From Mycobacterium sp. DL592 (GTDB taxonomy: Bacteria; Actinomycetota; Actinomycetes; Mycobacteriales; Mycobacteriaceae): a stretch of 64,000 bases of DNA. Shown here in pieces: positions 46,375-56,130 of this stretch. The position numbers and the translations under genes were made by a program. Under the pieces are notes generated by a model. It was not told where the DNA came from and made no database searches. It saw only the letters and a program-made list of their open reading frames with translations. Location: contig NZ_CP050192.1 of assembly GCF_011694515.1 (NCBI RefSeq), forward strand, positions 1,511,534-1,575,533, given 5' to 3'. Every line of letters starts with the position of its first letter. The stretch's first letter is position 1.

Positions 46375-47747
46375 GCCGGCAGCATGACGCCCGGGTTCAG
46401 AATGCCCGCCGGGTCGAAACTGTCCTTGATGCGGCGCAGCAGAGCCAGCTTCGCGGGGTCCTCCAGTTCGGTGAAGTAGCTCGCCTTGGCCCGCCCGATC
46501 CCGTGCTCGCCGGAGATCGCACCGCCGAGATCCATTCCCATCGCGAAGATCTCGGTGAGCACACGGCGGCGCACCTCTGGATCCTTACAGAACAGCACAC
46601 CGTGCACATTGCCGTCGCCCGCGTGCCCGCAACCGCTCATGGCCGCGCCGGAGGCCACGGCCAGATCACGCGCCCGCCGCAGAAACTCCGGCATCAGGCC
46701 GCGTGGCACCACGACGTCGACGATGTCGTCGGCGCCCAGCGCTTTGGCCGTCCAGAACACGTTCTCCCGCGCCTCGATCAACCGCCGGGCCGAATTGCCC
46801 TGCAAAACATAGGCATCCAGTGCGCCCCACTCGCTGAGTGCCTGGCACAGCTGCTCGGCGTCCTCGTCGAGGCGGTCGGTGTGATTGTTCTCCAGAGCAA
46901 CCACCAGGTAGGCCTCACATGACTGCCGGATGTCTTCGGGGATGCCCAGTTCCAGATTCTCGGCGGCGGAGATCGCCGTCATCACCGCGCGGTCGATGTA
47001 CTCGACGATGCTCGGTCCCAGGCCGCTGGAGATGATCTTCGGCACCGCCGCCATCACCTGGTCGAAATCGCCGAACGGGGCCAGCACAGTGGCCCCGTGC
47101 GCCAGCCGCGGGACCAGCTTCACCGTCACCTCGGTCACCAGCGCCAGGGTGCCTTCCGAGCCGATGATCAGTTGGGTCAGGTCGTATCCGCTGGAGATCT
47201 TCGACATCTTGCCGCCGGTGCGGATGATCTCCCCGGTCGCCAGCACGGCCTGCAGCCCCAGCACGTTGTGGCGGGTGACGCCGTACTTGACTGCCCGCAT
47301 GCCGCCGGCGTTGGTGCCCACGTTGCCGCCGACACTGGAGGACAGCTCGCCGGGATACACCGTGTAGCTCAGGCCCACCTCAGCGGTACGGGCGTCCAAC
47401 TCGGTCAACGTCACACCGGGCTGGACCACCGCGACGTGGTTGTCGGCGTCGACCTCCAGGACGGCGTTCATCCGTTCGAAGGAGATCAACAGGCCGCCTT
47501 CGATCGGTCGTGCCGCCGCCGAGAGGCCGCAGCCTGACCCACGGGCGGTCACCGGCAGCCGCTGCTCGGCGGCCACCGCAAGCAGGGCGGCGACCTCCTC
47601 GGCGGACGCGGGTTTGGCGACGAAGCCAGGACGTTGCGGAGCGACGTTGAGCGCCTCGTCGTGGCAGTAATCCTCGGAGATCGCCTCCCCGGTCAGCAGG
47701 TGCGACGGGCCGACGATGTGCGACAGCTTCGTCGCGAGATCACCCAT
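46371..47747 (-). CDS. FAD-linked oxidoreductase, glycolate/D-lactate dehydrogenase (GlcD) type
   Basis: Flavoprotein of 458 residues. The FAD-binding (PCMH) domain spans about 35-215: GFVAKPASAEEVAALL, TARGSGCGLSAAARP, SSVGGNVGTNAGG and GSEGTLALVTEVTVKL. The C-terminal domain ends with GCGHAGDGNVH (substrate/metal His pair), SGEHGIGRAK (His) and KDSFDPAGILNPG. It likely oxidises D-lactate or another 2-hydroxyacid and passes electrons to the respiratory chain. Very like Mtb Rv2280. Lies 23 bp after the BBE-type oxidase gene, so may share its transcript. Confidence 0.9.
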   Translation of the reverse strand: MGDLATKLSHIVGPSHLLTGEAISEDYCHDEALNVAPQRPGFVAKPASAEEVAALLAVAAEQRLPVTARGSGCGLSAAARPIEGGLLISFERMNAVLEVDADNHVAVVQPGVTLTELDARTAEVGLSYTVYPGELSSSVGGNVGTNAGGMRAVKYGVTRHNVLGLQAVLATGEIIRTGGKMSKISSGYDLTQLIIGSEGTLALVTEVTVKLVPRLAHGATVLAPFGDFDQVMAAVPKIISSGLGPSIVEYIDRAVMTAISAAENLELGIPEDIRQSCEAYLVVALENNHTDRLDEDAEQLCQALSEWGALDAYVLQGNSARRLIEARENVFWTAKALGADDIVDVVVPRGLMPEFLRRARDLAVASGAAMSGCGHAGDGNVHGVLFCKDPEVRRRVLTEIFAMGMDLGGAISGEHGIGRAKASYFTELEDPAKLALLRRIKDSFDPAGILNPGVMLPA

Positions 47748-47770
47748 GTGCGCCCAGCATAGTCCGAACC

Positions 47771-49138
47771 TCAGGCCGGCAGGGTCAATCCCTGTTCGTA
47801 GCTGAAAACACCGTCAGGGTCATAGGTCGCTTTGATCGTGCGCAGCCGATCGACATTCGCGCCCCAGTAGGCCGCCTCCCAGCGCGGCATGCCCGCATTG
47901 GGAACATTGACATAGGCGCCATTGGCGAAGGGGCGCAACGCTTCACCGAACTCGGCGATCCAGGCCTGGCACGGTGCCGTGAGAGGGTCGGCGGATGCCG
48001 GGGTGCCGCCGCGTTGGCCCCACGCTGCGCCGGGCTCGGCGTAGAACAGCGCGTCGCGGTGGGCGAACACTGACCCGCCGGCGGGCTCGCTGCTGGTGAC
48101 TGCGCCACCGAAAGCGGTGGTGAAGTAGTTGCACTCCGGGGTCGGGGCACGGGACATGAAGTCGCACACGACCCGGATTGCCTCGGCGGGAAAGGGTTCG
48201 GTCATGAACTGCGACAGGAACTTCCAGTTCGCCGGTTCGTTCTCGGTGGGGATCTGGAATCCCGTGTAGATGTCAGCCCAGCTCGCGTCACGGGTTGCGA
48301 CGACGGGTGCGCCGACAGAGAGGATCGAGGCCAGCATGTGCATCGCCTCGGGTTCGGTGCCCGGGGCCAGCGCGGCCACCAGCATGATCTCGTGCGGGCG
48401 TATCTCGAGTTGGCTGGTGAGCCGGTGCTCGGCGTGCGGTGCGCTGCGTTGCCAGGCCTCGAACACACCGGGCAGCTCGCCCAGTCCGGGCCATGTCGCG
48501 GTGAGGTAGGTGGCCTGCGCCAACGGGTGCACCGCGTAGGTCAGCGACGTGACGATCCCGAAGTTGCCGTTGCCCGCGCCGCGCAGCGCCCACAGCAGGT
48601 CGGTGTTCTGCGATGCGTCGGCGACCAGCACCGTCGCACCGCCGCCGGCGGGGGCGACGACCACTTCGGCGGCCAGCAGATTGTCCGCGGCCATCCCGAA
48701 CTTACGAGTGAGCAGGCCGAAGCCGCCGCCGAGGGTGGCTCCCACCAGTCCCACGCCGCCCTCGGTGCCGGTCGGTGCGGCAAGACCGGCCCCGCCCAGT
48801 GCGGTCACCGCTTCGAGCTGATTCAGTCCCGCGCCCACGGTGGCAGTTCCTGCGGCGGCGTCGATCTCGGCCGACTTGATGCCGCTCACGTCAATGACAA
48901 GTCCGCCGTCGACATTCGACCAACCCTCCAGGCTGTGCCGGCCGCTCCGCACCCGGATCGGCACGTCGTTGCGCCGCGCCCAGGCAAGGGCGTTGACCAC
49001 GTCTGCGGTGTCGGCGCAGAACACGATCGCCTCAGGGACGCTCGAGTACAAGTGGTTCCAGCCGGTGCGGGCGGTGTCGTACTCCGAATCACCCTGCCGC
49101 ACAACATGACCCGTCAGAGTGTCAGTGTTTGAAGACAT
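47771..49138 (-). CDS. BBE-type FAD-dependent oxidase
   Basis: Protein of 455 residues from ATG 49138 (MSSNTDTLTGHV). PIRVRSGRHSLEGWSN carries the His for 8-alpha-histidyl FAD linkage; the position of the second, cysteinyl link in berberine-bridge enzymes is taken by PTGTEGGVGLVG, without Cys, so only a single covalent link is expected. GGGFGLLTRKFGMAADNLL and the C-terminal BBE box (YWGANVDRLRTIKATYDPDGVFSYEQGL, abbreviated YWGANVDRL) are present. The gene overlaps the permease stop by 17 bp, so the two are coupled. Substrate unknown; sugar or alkaloid-like alcohols are typical. Confidence 0.88.
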   Translation of the reverse strand: MSSNTDTLTGHVVRQGDSEYDTARTGWNHLYSSVPEAIVFCADTADVVNALAWARRNDVPIRVRSGRHSLEGWSNVDGGLVIDVSGIKSAEIDAAAGTATVGAGLNQLEAVTALGGAGLAAPTGTEGGVGLVGATLGGGFGLLTRKFGMAADNLLAAEVVVAPAGGGATVLVADASQNTDLLWALRGAGNGNFGIVTSLTYAVHPLAQATYLTATWPGLGELPGVFEAWQRSAPHAEHRLTSQLEIRPHEIMLVAALAPGTEPEAMHMLASILSVGAPVVATRDASWADIYTGFQIPTENEPANWKFLSQFMTEPFPAEAIRVVCDFMSRAPTPECNYFTTAFGGAVTSSEPAGGSVFAHRDALFYAEPGAAWGQRGGTPASADPLTAPCQAWIAEFGEALRPFANGAYVNVPNAGMPRWEAAYWGANVDRLRTIKATYDPDGVFSYEQGLTLPA

Positions 49139-50603
49139 CGGCGTCCCCGGGCTCGGTATCGAGTACCTCGCGATTGGTGATGAACAGGTATGCGAAGTAG
49201 ACGCCGCCGGCGAGCAGGATGCCGATCGCCAGGAACACCGCTGTGCGGGCCTCCCGTGGCGAGACCAGGATGAACACAACGATCGCCGACCACACCAGCG
49301 CGCCGATGGCGACCGGAACCTCGAAGCGGCCGATGTCGAAGGCGTCCTCCTGGCGGCCCAACCGCTTTCGCACCGCCAGATACAAGACGATGATCGCGCC
49401 GTAGAGGACCGCCCCGATGAGGCCGCCCACCGTCAACAGTTCGAGTAGAGCGTCACCGGGTACCGCGGCCATCAGCGCGACACCCAGCACCACGATCAGG
49501 ATGGTCGCCGGGATCGGGGTGTGCGTGCGCGGATTGACCCGCTGCATCAGCTTCGGGGCGGGGAAGCGGTCGTCGCGCGCCATCGCGAAGACCATGCGGG
49601 CGCAGGTGGCCAGCGTCACCAGTCCGGCGCCGAAGAATGCGATGACGATCGCGACGAGCAGCGAGCGCTCCATGACGACACCGAGCTGTTCGCGAAGGAT
49701 CAGTGCGACCGGTGAGTTGGTGGCGGTGACGCGGGGGATGTCCTTGATCGCGACGGTGAGTGCGATCGCGAACACCAGGCCCAAAACTCCAGCTGCGACA
49801 ACGGATCCCACGATGGCACGCGGGACGCTGCGGAAGGGGTCCTTGGCTTCCTCTGCCATGTTGGCCGCCGCGTCGAAGCCGACCAGCGTGGCGATTCCCA
49901 TGATCATCGCCGCCATCAACCCGCCACCGATGGCGAAGTAGTCGGTGGCGCCGCCGGCGACGCCGCGTGAGGTGAGGTTGCCGACCGAGCCATCACCGGT
50001 GACGGCCACGGCGATGAGCAGGGCGATTACCAGCACCACGACGATGATCAGTTCGAGGCCTACCGCAGCCGAGGTGATCAGACCGACGATGCGGGTGGAG
50101 GCGATGACGAGGACGGCTTGGGCGAGCAGCATCACGACCGTGATCACTCGGGCGGTGGTCTGGTCCTCCGCCATCCCCAACAGGGGCATGAGTGCGGTGT
50201 TGGCCAGGGCATTGTCGACCGCCACGACGCCGATGACCAAGTAGCAGAAGCTCAACCACCCGAAGAACCAGCCGATCTTCGGGTTGGCCAGCCGCGAGGC
50301 CCATTGGTAGGACGAGCCGCTGAGCGGGATGCGGGCGGCGAACTGGGCGATCACCAGTGCGATCAACGTCTGGCCGACGGCTACGACCGGCCACAGCCAG
50401 ATGCCGACCGGACCGGAGTTCTGCAAGACATTGTCGTATGTTCCGAAGATGCCTACGGCGACCGAGATGAACGCGAAGGAGATCGCGAACACCTGAAACG
50501 ATCCGAGTGTTCGCTGCAGTTCGGGTTCGTAGCCGCAGTCTTCACATAACTCGTCGGCGTCGTTTGCGTCCGGCGAAACTTCCGTCATATCGGGTCCCGC
50601 CAT
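49122..50603 (-). CDS. APC-superfamily amino acid/polyamine permease
   Basis: Inner-membrane permease of 493 residues (488 if translated from ATG 50588) with about twelve helices. RTLGSFQVFAISFAFISVAVG opens helix 1 (the conserved G-x-F unwinding segment), PLSGSSYQWASRLANPKIGWFFGW is typical of helix 3, and GFDAAANMAEEAKDPFRSVPRAI is the loop seen in GABA/amino-acid permeases (partly shown). An acidic, Cys-containing N-terminal tail (ELCEDCGYEPELQ) precedes helix 1. Probably imports an amine or amino acid used by the coupled oxidase. Confidence 0.88.
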   Translation of the reverse strand: MAGPDMTEVSPDANDADELCEDCGYEPELQRTLGSFQVFAISFAFISVAVGIFGTYDNVLQNSGPVGIWLWPVVAVGQTLIALVIAQFAARIPLSGSSYQWASRLANPKIGWFFGWLSFCYLVIGVVAVDNALANTALMPLLGMAEDQTTARVITVVMLLAQAVLVIASTRIVGLITSAAVGLELIIVVVLVIALLIAVAVTGDGSVGNLTSRGVAGGATDYFAIGGGLMAAMIMGIATLVGFDAAANMAEEAKDPFRSVPRAIVGSVVAAGVLGLVFAIALTVAIKDIPRVTATNSPVALILREQLGVVMERSLLVAIVIAFFGAGLVTLATCARMVFAMARDDRFPAPKLMQRVNPRTHTPIPATILIVVLGVALMAAVPGDALLELLTVGGLIGAVLYGAIIVLYLAVRKRLGRQEDAFDIGRFEVPVAIGALVWSAIVVFILVSPREARTAVFLAIGILLAGGVYFAYLFITNREVLDTEPGDADVFKH

Positions 50604-50669
50604 AGTCGCGTCAGATCGTGTGACCTTAACGACCGGTGTGACGACTTATCGTCTTATGGATTTTTTCGA

Positions 50670-51770
50670 CTAGCCGGTGCCCGCGGCTATCGCCTGATCC
50701 ACCTCGATGACGCGGCTCGCCATCTCGGCGTGTGCTTTGTCCAGTTCCTCGGCCTGGTCTTCGTCAGCCTTCATCAGCACGTCGATGTCCAGACCGCCCA
50801 GTTCGTGAACACCCATGTCGCGGAAGGCTTTTTGCACCTTGTCACCCCACAGGCCGATGTCTTTGACGATCGGCACGATGCGGCTGAACAGGTGCGAGCG
50901 GAACTGGACCATCAATGGCGAGGTGTCCACCCATTCGGTGCACGCCTTTACGTCGAGGCCCAGCGTGTCGAAGACCTCCTCGCCGCGGAACCGGTCGCGC
51001 ATCAGGTAGCAGGCGTCGACGACGAACTCTTCGCGCTCGTCGCGTTCGGCGTCGGTGAGCTCGGAGTAGTAGTCCTTCAAGGAGATTCGTCCGAAGGCGA
51101 CGTGGCGGGCCTCGTCCTGCATGACGTAGGCCAGCAGCTGCTTGGCCAGCGAGTCTGGCGCCGCCAGGTCGCGCAGCGTGCCGAAGGCCGCCAGCGCCAG
51201 CCCCTCGATGAGTACCTGCATGCCCAGGTACGGCATGTCCCAGCGTGAGTCGTGCAGGGTGTCTTCCAGTAGTGCGGTGAGGTTCTTGTTGACCGGGTAG
51301 ACCAGCTCGACCTTGTCCTGCAGGAATCGTGAGAACGCCTCGACGTGGCGGGCCTCGTCCATGGTCTGGGTGGCCGCGTAGAACTTGGCGTCCATGTCCG
51401 GGACCACCTCGACGATCTTGGCGGCGCACACCATTGCGCCTTGCTCGCCGTGCAGGAACTGGGAGAACTGCCAGGCCTGGGCGTGCTGGCGCATCTCGGC
51501 CCGGCGTGCCTCGTCGGCGGACTCCCACATCGGGCTGCCGAAGAGTGGGTGGAACTCGTCGGGCAGGCCGACCGGATTCATCGGATCGACGTCCTGGCTC
51601 CAGTCGATGCGCGACTGGGCGTCCCACTGCTTGTCCTTGCCCTTTTGGTAGAGCGACAGCAGCCGCGCGCGTCCCTCGTCGTACTCCCAGGTGAAGCGTG
51701 CGTCGCCGGCGCTGGGCACTTGCCAGAAGTAGGGGTCGGGGACCTCGGTGTACTGGTCTTTTGTGGTCAT
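50670..51770 (-). CDS. Ferritin-like diiron protein (R2/AurF-like), unknown substrate
   Basis: Helical protein of 366 residues from ATG 51770, with GAGGGGG upstream. The diiron ligands are seen in two E-(x)n-ExxH sets: FLHGEQGAM, TMDEARHVEAF, then LIEGLALAA and MQDEARHVAFGR. This is the carboxylate-bridged diiron arrangement of ribonucleotide-reductase R2-like and N-oxygenase-like proteins. It is too long for a storage ferritin, so an oxygenase is more likely. It lies 66 bp upstream of the permease gene on the same strand. The redox partner and substrate are not visible. Confidence 0.85.
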   Translation of the reverse strand: MTTKDQYTEVPDPYFWQVPSAGDARFTWEYDEGRARLLSLYQKGKDKQWDAQSRIDWSQDVDPMNPVGLPDEFHPLFGSPMWESADEARRAEMRQHAQAWQFSQFLHGEQGAMVCAAKIVEVVPDMDAKFYAATQTMDEARHVEAFSRFLQDKVELVYPVNKNLTALLEDTLHDSRWDMPYLGMQVLIEGLALAAFGTLRDLAAPDSLAKQLLAYVMQDEARHVAFGRISLKDYYSELTDAERDEREEFVVDACYLMRDRFRGEEVFDTLGLDVKACTEWVDTSPLMVQFRSHLFSRIVPIVKDIGLWGDKVQKAFRDMGVHELGGLDIDVLMKADEDQAEELDKAHAEMASRVIEVDQAIAAGTG

Positions 51771-51893
51771 GGCTGCCCCCTCAAGCTGTGGCGTCGTCAC
51801 GTGACGGACGTCACAATGCTTTCAGTGCCGGGGGGTGGGGTCAAGCCTGACGGGTACGTCAATTAGGGGCGTGGCATCGGAGCGCCACACGGG

Positions 51894-52643
51894 TTACTTG
51901 CGGATGAGGAATCCATTCGGCGCGAAGGTGAAGCCGAACTTGTTCTCCCGCTCGACGTCATGGGCGTAGTCGTCGGGAAATTCGGCTTCGTAGGCCTCGA
52001 TGGCTTCATACGGTCCCGGGCCCCAGCCGGGGAGGACCGGGTGACCGTTGACGATCGAGTCCTCGACCAATAGGTAGTCACCCGAGGACAGCAGTGGGCG
52101 AAGGAGTTTCATCTCGCCGAGGACATGGTCCTTGGTGTGGTCGCTGTCCAGGATGGCGAAGATGGGGCCGGGGTACTCGCGCTTGAGGCGCTCGATCTGC
52201 TCGGCAATTGCCGGATCCGTCGACGACGACTCGACGAACAGGATGTCCGGGTCCTTGCGTGCGGCAGGATCGAGCGGTTTGTGGGTGATGTCCACGGACA
52301 GCACCTTGAACGGCCGGCCGATCTGACGCATCACGCTGGCAAAGAAAAGTGCTGAGCCACCTTGGTTGCTACCAAACTCGATCACGAGGGAAGGTTTCAG
52401 CTCACACAGAATCTCTTGGTAGTTCCACATGTCGCTGACGGACTTCCAGGTGGTCACACCCATCCATGAGGTATTCCGCCAGACGAACGTGTTGTAGTAC
52501 CACTTGTTGTATTCCTCGGGCTCTGCGCCCGTCGGCTGATACACGAAGACCGCCAGGGCTGACCGGGCGACGCTCCGCACCGACGCCAACGTCGTTTTGA
52601 GCACGTTCGGCCGCGGACTGCTGGTCCTGTTTAGCACTGTCAA
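51894..52643 (-). CDS. CmcI-family O-methyltransferase (Rv2959c-like, rhamnosyl O-methyltransferase type)
   Basis: Protein of 249 residues. I start at TTG 52643, nine bases after a strong GGGGAGG; an open frame runs further upstream. It resembles Mtb Rv2959c (245 aa), which methylates the first rhamnose of phenolic glycolipid. Motifs: EEYNKWYYNTFVW, SVSDMWNYQEILCELKPSL, LVIEFGSNQGGSA (SAM-binding glycine loop), AILDSDHTKDHVLGEMKLL with metal-binding Asp and His, and DYLLVEDSIVNGHPV. Related enzymes also act in glycopeptidolipid synthesis. Next to acyltransferase and SGNH genes, which fits decoration of a cell-surface glycolipid. Substrate is inferred. Confidence 0.85.
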   Translation of the reverse strand: MTVLNRTSSPRPNVLKTTLASVRSVARSALAVFVYQPTGAEPEEYNKWYYNTFVWRNTSWMGVTTWKSVSDMWNYQEILCELKPSLVIEFGSNQGGSALFFASVMRQIGRPFKVLSVDITHKPLDPAARKDPDILFVESSSTDPAIAEQIERLKREYPGPIFAILDSDHTKDHVLGEMKLLRPLLSSGDYLLVEDSIVNGHPVLPGWGPGPYEAIEAYEAEFPDDYAHDVERENKFGFTFAPNGFLIRK

Positions 52644-52923
52644 CTGCGAATTCCTCCCCGGGAAGCACGGTTTCAGGCAACTGGTCGGCCTGTACGTCCT
52701 GATTCCTACCATACGGCCATATTGTGCCCTTCATTGTTTGCCAGTTCTGTCCAAACTGGATAAATGGCAAGCCGGGTTCGAGCCGCATTGCGGATCTCAG
52801 GTGGGGTTGGGAGTCACGCAGCCCGAGGAGTTGCGCAGCGCGCTGCCATGCCGCCTCGTAGCCCGACATCCTCGCGGGAATCGGCCACTTGGCTTTTCGG
52901 GCGTGGCGGGGCGAGTTTCTGCG

Positions 52924-55083
52924 TCAGTAGACGCCCGCGCTTTTCAGTGATTCGTCGATCACCGGTGTTATGCGTTTCGCGTAGGGCGGCGACATGTGTG
53001 CCCAGTCGGCTTTGGTGATAATGGTGCCGACGAAGCTGGGGCAGCGTCCCTCAACGCAGAACCACGGTCGGGAATCCACCCATGTTCCGCCGAGAGCCGC
53101 GGCGAGATCCTGTTCGGCCTCAGCCATCTGATTCCAGTCTTTCAGGACTTTGCCTATGCAGTCGGGAGGCTTATTCGCTGCCACTCCATAGCATTTGCTC
53201 ATGACGATGTCGGCTGGTGGTGGAGCGAGGAATACAATTTTCTTAACGCTTCCCCGGAACGAATCAATGAACGTCCGCATCGATTTAGCCCACTCCTGGG
53301 CCGTGATGTTTCGGTCAGTTCCAGCGATCTGTTTCGCGCCGTAGGAGTGGGAGATGAACACGACGTCGGGTTTGTTTGCGTTGATGTAGTCCACCGCGCG
53401 CTTTTTGCGTGCTGGGCAGGCGTCGGCCAGTTTCTCGTCTTTCCCGGTGATGGCCACGTCAATGAAATAGCAGAAGAATTCAGCTTCGTTGTGCACCTGG
53501 AGTTGGCTACCGGTGGTGTTGGCGATGTCATGCAGCGGGCCTAGATAGGACATGGCGATGGAGTCGCCGATTAACACGGCATGAGTGTGCGCGGCAGGGT
53601 TGCCCCATGTGCAGGGCTTGTCGGATGTCGCTGCCCCGCAAGCCTTCACGTCGGCTTCAACAATGTCGCCATTGATGATGGTGTCAGCGGGTGGGGCGAA
53701 CTGCGGCCACTGCTCGGCCTTCAACGCGGCGAGGATGTCACCTTGCAGCGCAGTCGCCGAAGGCCCAAGCTGATGGCCACCAGATTGGGTGAGTGGGTTG
53801 TCGTTGATCGCTAGATCTGGTGGTGCGGCCGATGGTTTCGCCGGCTGCATCACGATTGCGAGCACTGCCACCGTCAGTAGGCCCATCGCGGCGGCCATCA
53901 TCTTCTGGCTGAATCGTGTCGGGCTGTAGCGGCCCCGTCTGACATCCTTGAATGTTTGCCGGATTTTCGCTGAATCAATCCGTCGCAGAGGGTTTTCCAC
54001 GCAGTGGTATGAGGTGATCGCAAGCGCGAAGCTCAGCGCCACGACCACAACCGAGTAATAGGCGCCGGGCTCCATCAGCGAACCGACGAACACGATGATC
54101 GGCCAGTGGACCAGGTACAGCGAGTACGAGATGTCACCGATGTAGGTGCTGATCGGATTGCGCAGAAAGTCCTGGTAGCGGGGTTCCCGGCCGATACCGG
54201 CGGCTATCACCAATCCCGACCCGACAACCGGGAGCAGCGCCCACGGTGCGGGGAAGCCGACGGTCGCGTCGTGCAACAAGAACAGGCTGGCGGCGATCAA
54301 AGCGAGCCCCATCCACGACAGGATCGGCTTGGCAGCGCTCGGGATCCTCGCCAACAGGCCCGTTGATGTCGCCAGCAGTGCGCCGGCGCCAAGTTCCCAG
54401 ATTCGGGCGAACGTGTCGAAGTACGCCCACGCCGGGGCTGTTGCGGTTTGGAAGATGGACCAGCCGAGAGATGCCGTCACCACCGCGGCCATGACCACGC
54501 CGGCGATGAACATCCGCTTGGAATGCGGCCACGCTTTCCGCGCTACCAACACCCCGATTGCAAAGATGAGTGCGGGCCAGACGAAATAGAACTGTTCCTC
54601 GATCGACAGCGACCAGAAGTGGCGGATCGGGGACACGGCGACGCCCTGGCTGAAGTAGTCGGTGCCCAGAATTGCGAAGCGCCAGTTAGACATAAATATG
54701 AACGCGTAGAACGCGTCCAGCCCGACTTGTTTCGCCCGAAACGGCTGGAAGATAAACACAGCGGCCACGCAGGTTATTGCCAGGGTGACGGTCGCGGCCG
54801 GCACGATACGCCGAACCCGGTTCCAATAGAACGCGGTGAACGACACATTGCCGTCGGTCTCAGCCATCCGCATCAGGTTGCCGGTGATCAAGAATCCGGA
54901 GATCACAAAGAACACGTCGACACCGATATAGCCGCCGTTGGGCCATCCCCAGAGATGGTCGGCAAACACCGTCAATACCGCCACCATGCGTAGGCCCTGG
55001 ATATCGAGGCGTTTGTGCGCTTGTCGGGCGCGCCGGCGATGGCGATGGGAAATCCGCTCATAGCGGTCCAGGACGGACACCAT
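52924..55083 (-). CDS. Membrane acyltransferase-3 fused to SGNH domain (OafA-like)
   Basis: Protein of 719 residues. A basic N-tail (HRHRRRARQAHKR) leads to the acyltransferase-3 domain (about 25-390, ten helices): LRMVAVLTVFADHLWG with catalytic-type His, GGYIGVDVFFVISGFLITG and FWSLSIEEQFYFVWP. An extracytoplasmic SGNH domain starts near residue 505 with VLIGDSIAMSYLG (catalytic Ser) and ends with DWAHMSPPYAKR (Asp and His). Such fusions O-acetylate or O-acylate surface sugars. Follows the secreted SGNH protein by 37 bp. The 280 bp after it, before the methyltransferase start, show no gene. Confidence 0.9.
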   Translation of the reverse strand: MVSVLDRYERISHRHRRRARQAHKRLDIQGLRMVAVLTVFADHLWGWPNGGYIGVDVFFVISGFLITGNLMRMAETDGNVSFTAFYWNRVRRIVPAATVTLAITCVAAVFIFQPFRAKQVGLDAFYAFIFMSNWRFAILGTDYFSQGVAVSPIRHFWSLSIEEQFYFVWPALIFAIGVLVARKAWPHSKRMFIAGVVMAAVVTASLGWSIFQTATAPAWAYFDTFARIWELGAGALLATSTGLLARIPSAAKPILSWMGLALIAASLFLLHDATVGFPAPWALLPVVGSGLVIAAGIGREPRYQDFLRNPISTYIGDISYSLYLVHWPIIVFVGSLMEPGAYYSVVVVALSFALAITSYHCVENPLRRIDSAKIRQTFKDVRRGRYSPTRFSQKMMAAAMGLLTVAVLAIVMQPAKPSAAPPDLAINDNPLTQSGGHQLGPSATALQGDILAALKAEQWPQFAPPADTIINGDIVEADVKACGAATSDKPCTWGNPAAHTHAVLIGDSIAMSYLGPLHDIANTTGSQLQVHNEAEFFCYFIDVAITGKDEKLADACPARKKRAVDYINANKPDVVFISHSYGAKQIAGTDRNITAQEWAKSMRTFIDSFRGSVKKIVFLAPPPADIVMSKCYGVAANKPPDCIGKVLKDWNQMAEAEQDLAAALGGTWVDSRPWFCVEGRCPSFVGTIITKADWAHMSPPYAKRITPVIDESLKSAGVY

Positions 55084-55120
55084 AAATACCCCCTACCTTG
55101 GAAACCCGCCGCCAAAACTA

Positions 55121-56065
55121 TCAGGGCTTTGTTGAATATTCAGATTTCACGATTAAGGCGAGATGGTGTCCGATAGCCGTGTATGCAGCCTGTGTGAGGT
55201 GAGCGCCGTCCACCCGGAGTGAAGGCGGAACTTCACCGGCCGCGATCGCTCTCGTGTCGTCCGCGGTGGGGGTGATGCCCGCCGCGGTAAGCCCATCCGA
55301 CCCCAGCCAGCCCTGCAGGTCCACAAACTTTCTGCCGTAGGCGGCTTTGAGCTCGGCGGTGGTCTCCGGTGTGGCGCCGACGATCAGGAATCGTTTGGGG
55401 TCGGGGACCCACTTCACCATTGCCGCGATATCCCGCACAATCGCCGCCGGCTGGGCGCTGTTGTTGGTGCCCGCCCAGATGATCTGGATGCAGTCTCGGT
55501 AGCCGTCGCTCTCGTCGCCGCTGAAGGCCGTGCCAGGGGGGACCTGGCGGTTCGTGCCAGGTGCGGTGTCCGGTGTGAAGGAGAAACTCTCGGCGCCCGC
55601 ATCCAAGTCGTGGATCAGGGTGCCTGGGATATCACCGAGGGTGCCGTGCATCTTCAACTCCCCGGCCTGCTGATATTGGCTCCACCCGTCCTTCGGGCTG
55701 ATGTCGACCACCTGGGAAGCGGCGGTGGTTCCCTCCGGCAGCTGGTTGCCGGCCAAAGTCACCGTTGGCTTCAGCCCGCCTTGGCGGACCGCTATCTCCG
55801 CTGATCCCTGCGACATCGCACCGAAGTTCTTCGTCTCCACCCCAAGATCCGTGCCGAGGGTTTGCAGCCACGTCGGATCGGCCTGGGTCCACTGGTCCCC
55901 GGTCTTCGTCAACGAGTAGGTCAGCGAGTCGCCCCAACCCACAACCTCACCGTGGCTGCAGGTCGCCCCCTGGGCCGGTGCTGAGCAGCACACGAGCGCG
56001 TTGCATAGCAGCGCGAGGACGGCAGCGATCCGCAGGCTGGGGTTCACGGCGGCTAGCGTAGCCAA
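55121..56065 (-). CDS. Secreted SGNH/GDSL hydrolase-like protein
   Basis: Protein of 314 residues from TTG 56065 with GGTGAG upstream; GTG 56047 is also possible. A signal peptide (LRIAAVLALLCNALVCC) is cleaved near AQG-AT. The hydrolase fold shows GWGDSLTYSL (block I Ser), IIWAGTNNS (block III Asn) and VDGAHLTQAAYTAIGHHLA (block V Asp and His). It may act as an esterase or as the extracytoplasmic partner of the acyltransferase encoded just downstream. Confidence 0.82.
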   Translation of the reverse strand: MATLAAVNPSLRIAAVLALLCNALVCCSAPAQGATCSHGEVVGWGDSLTYSLTKTGDQWTQADPTWLQTLGTDLGVETKNFGAMSQGSAEIAVRQGGLKPTVTLAGNQLPEGTTAASQVVDISPKDGWSQYQQAGELKMHGTLGDIPGTLIHDLDAGAESFSFTPDTAPGTNRQVPPGTAFSGDESDGYRDCIQIIWAGTNNSAQPAAIVRDIAAMVKWVPDPKRFLIVGATPETTAELKAAYGRKFVDLQGWLGSDGLTAAGITPTADDTRAIAAGEVPPSLRVDGAHLTQAAYTAIGHHLALIVKSEYSTKP

Positions 56066-56130
56066 CGCAACTCACCTGTACAGATCTCCGGCGGCACCAC
56101 CGCACCATTGCCGATGAACACAAGATGGGC

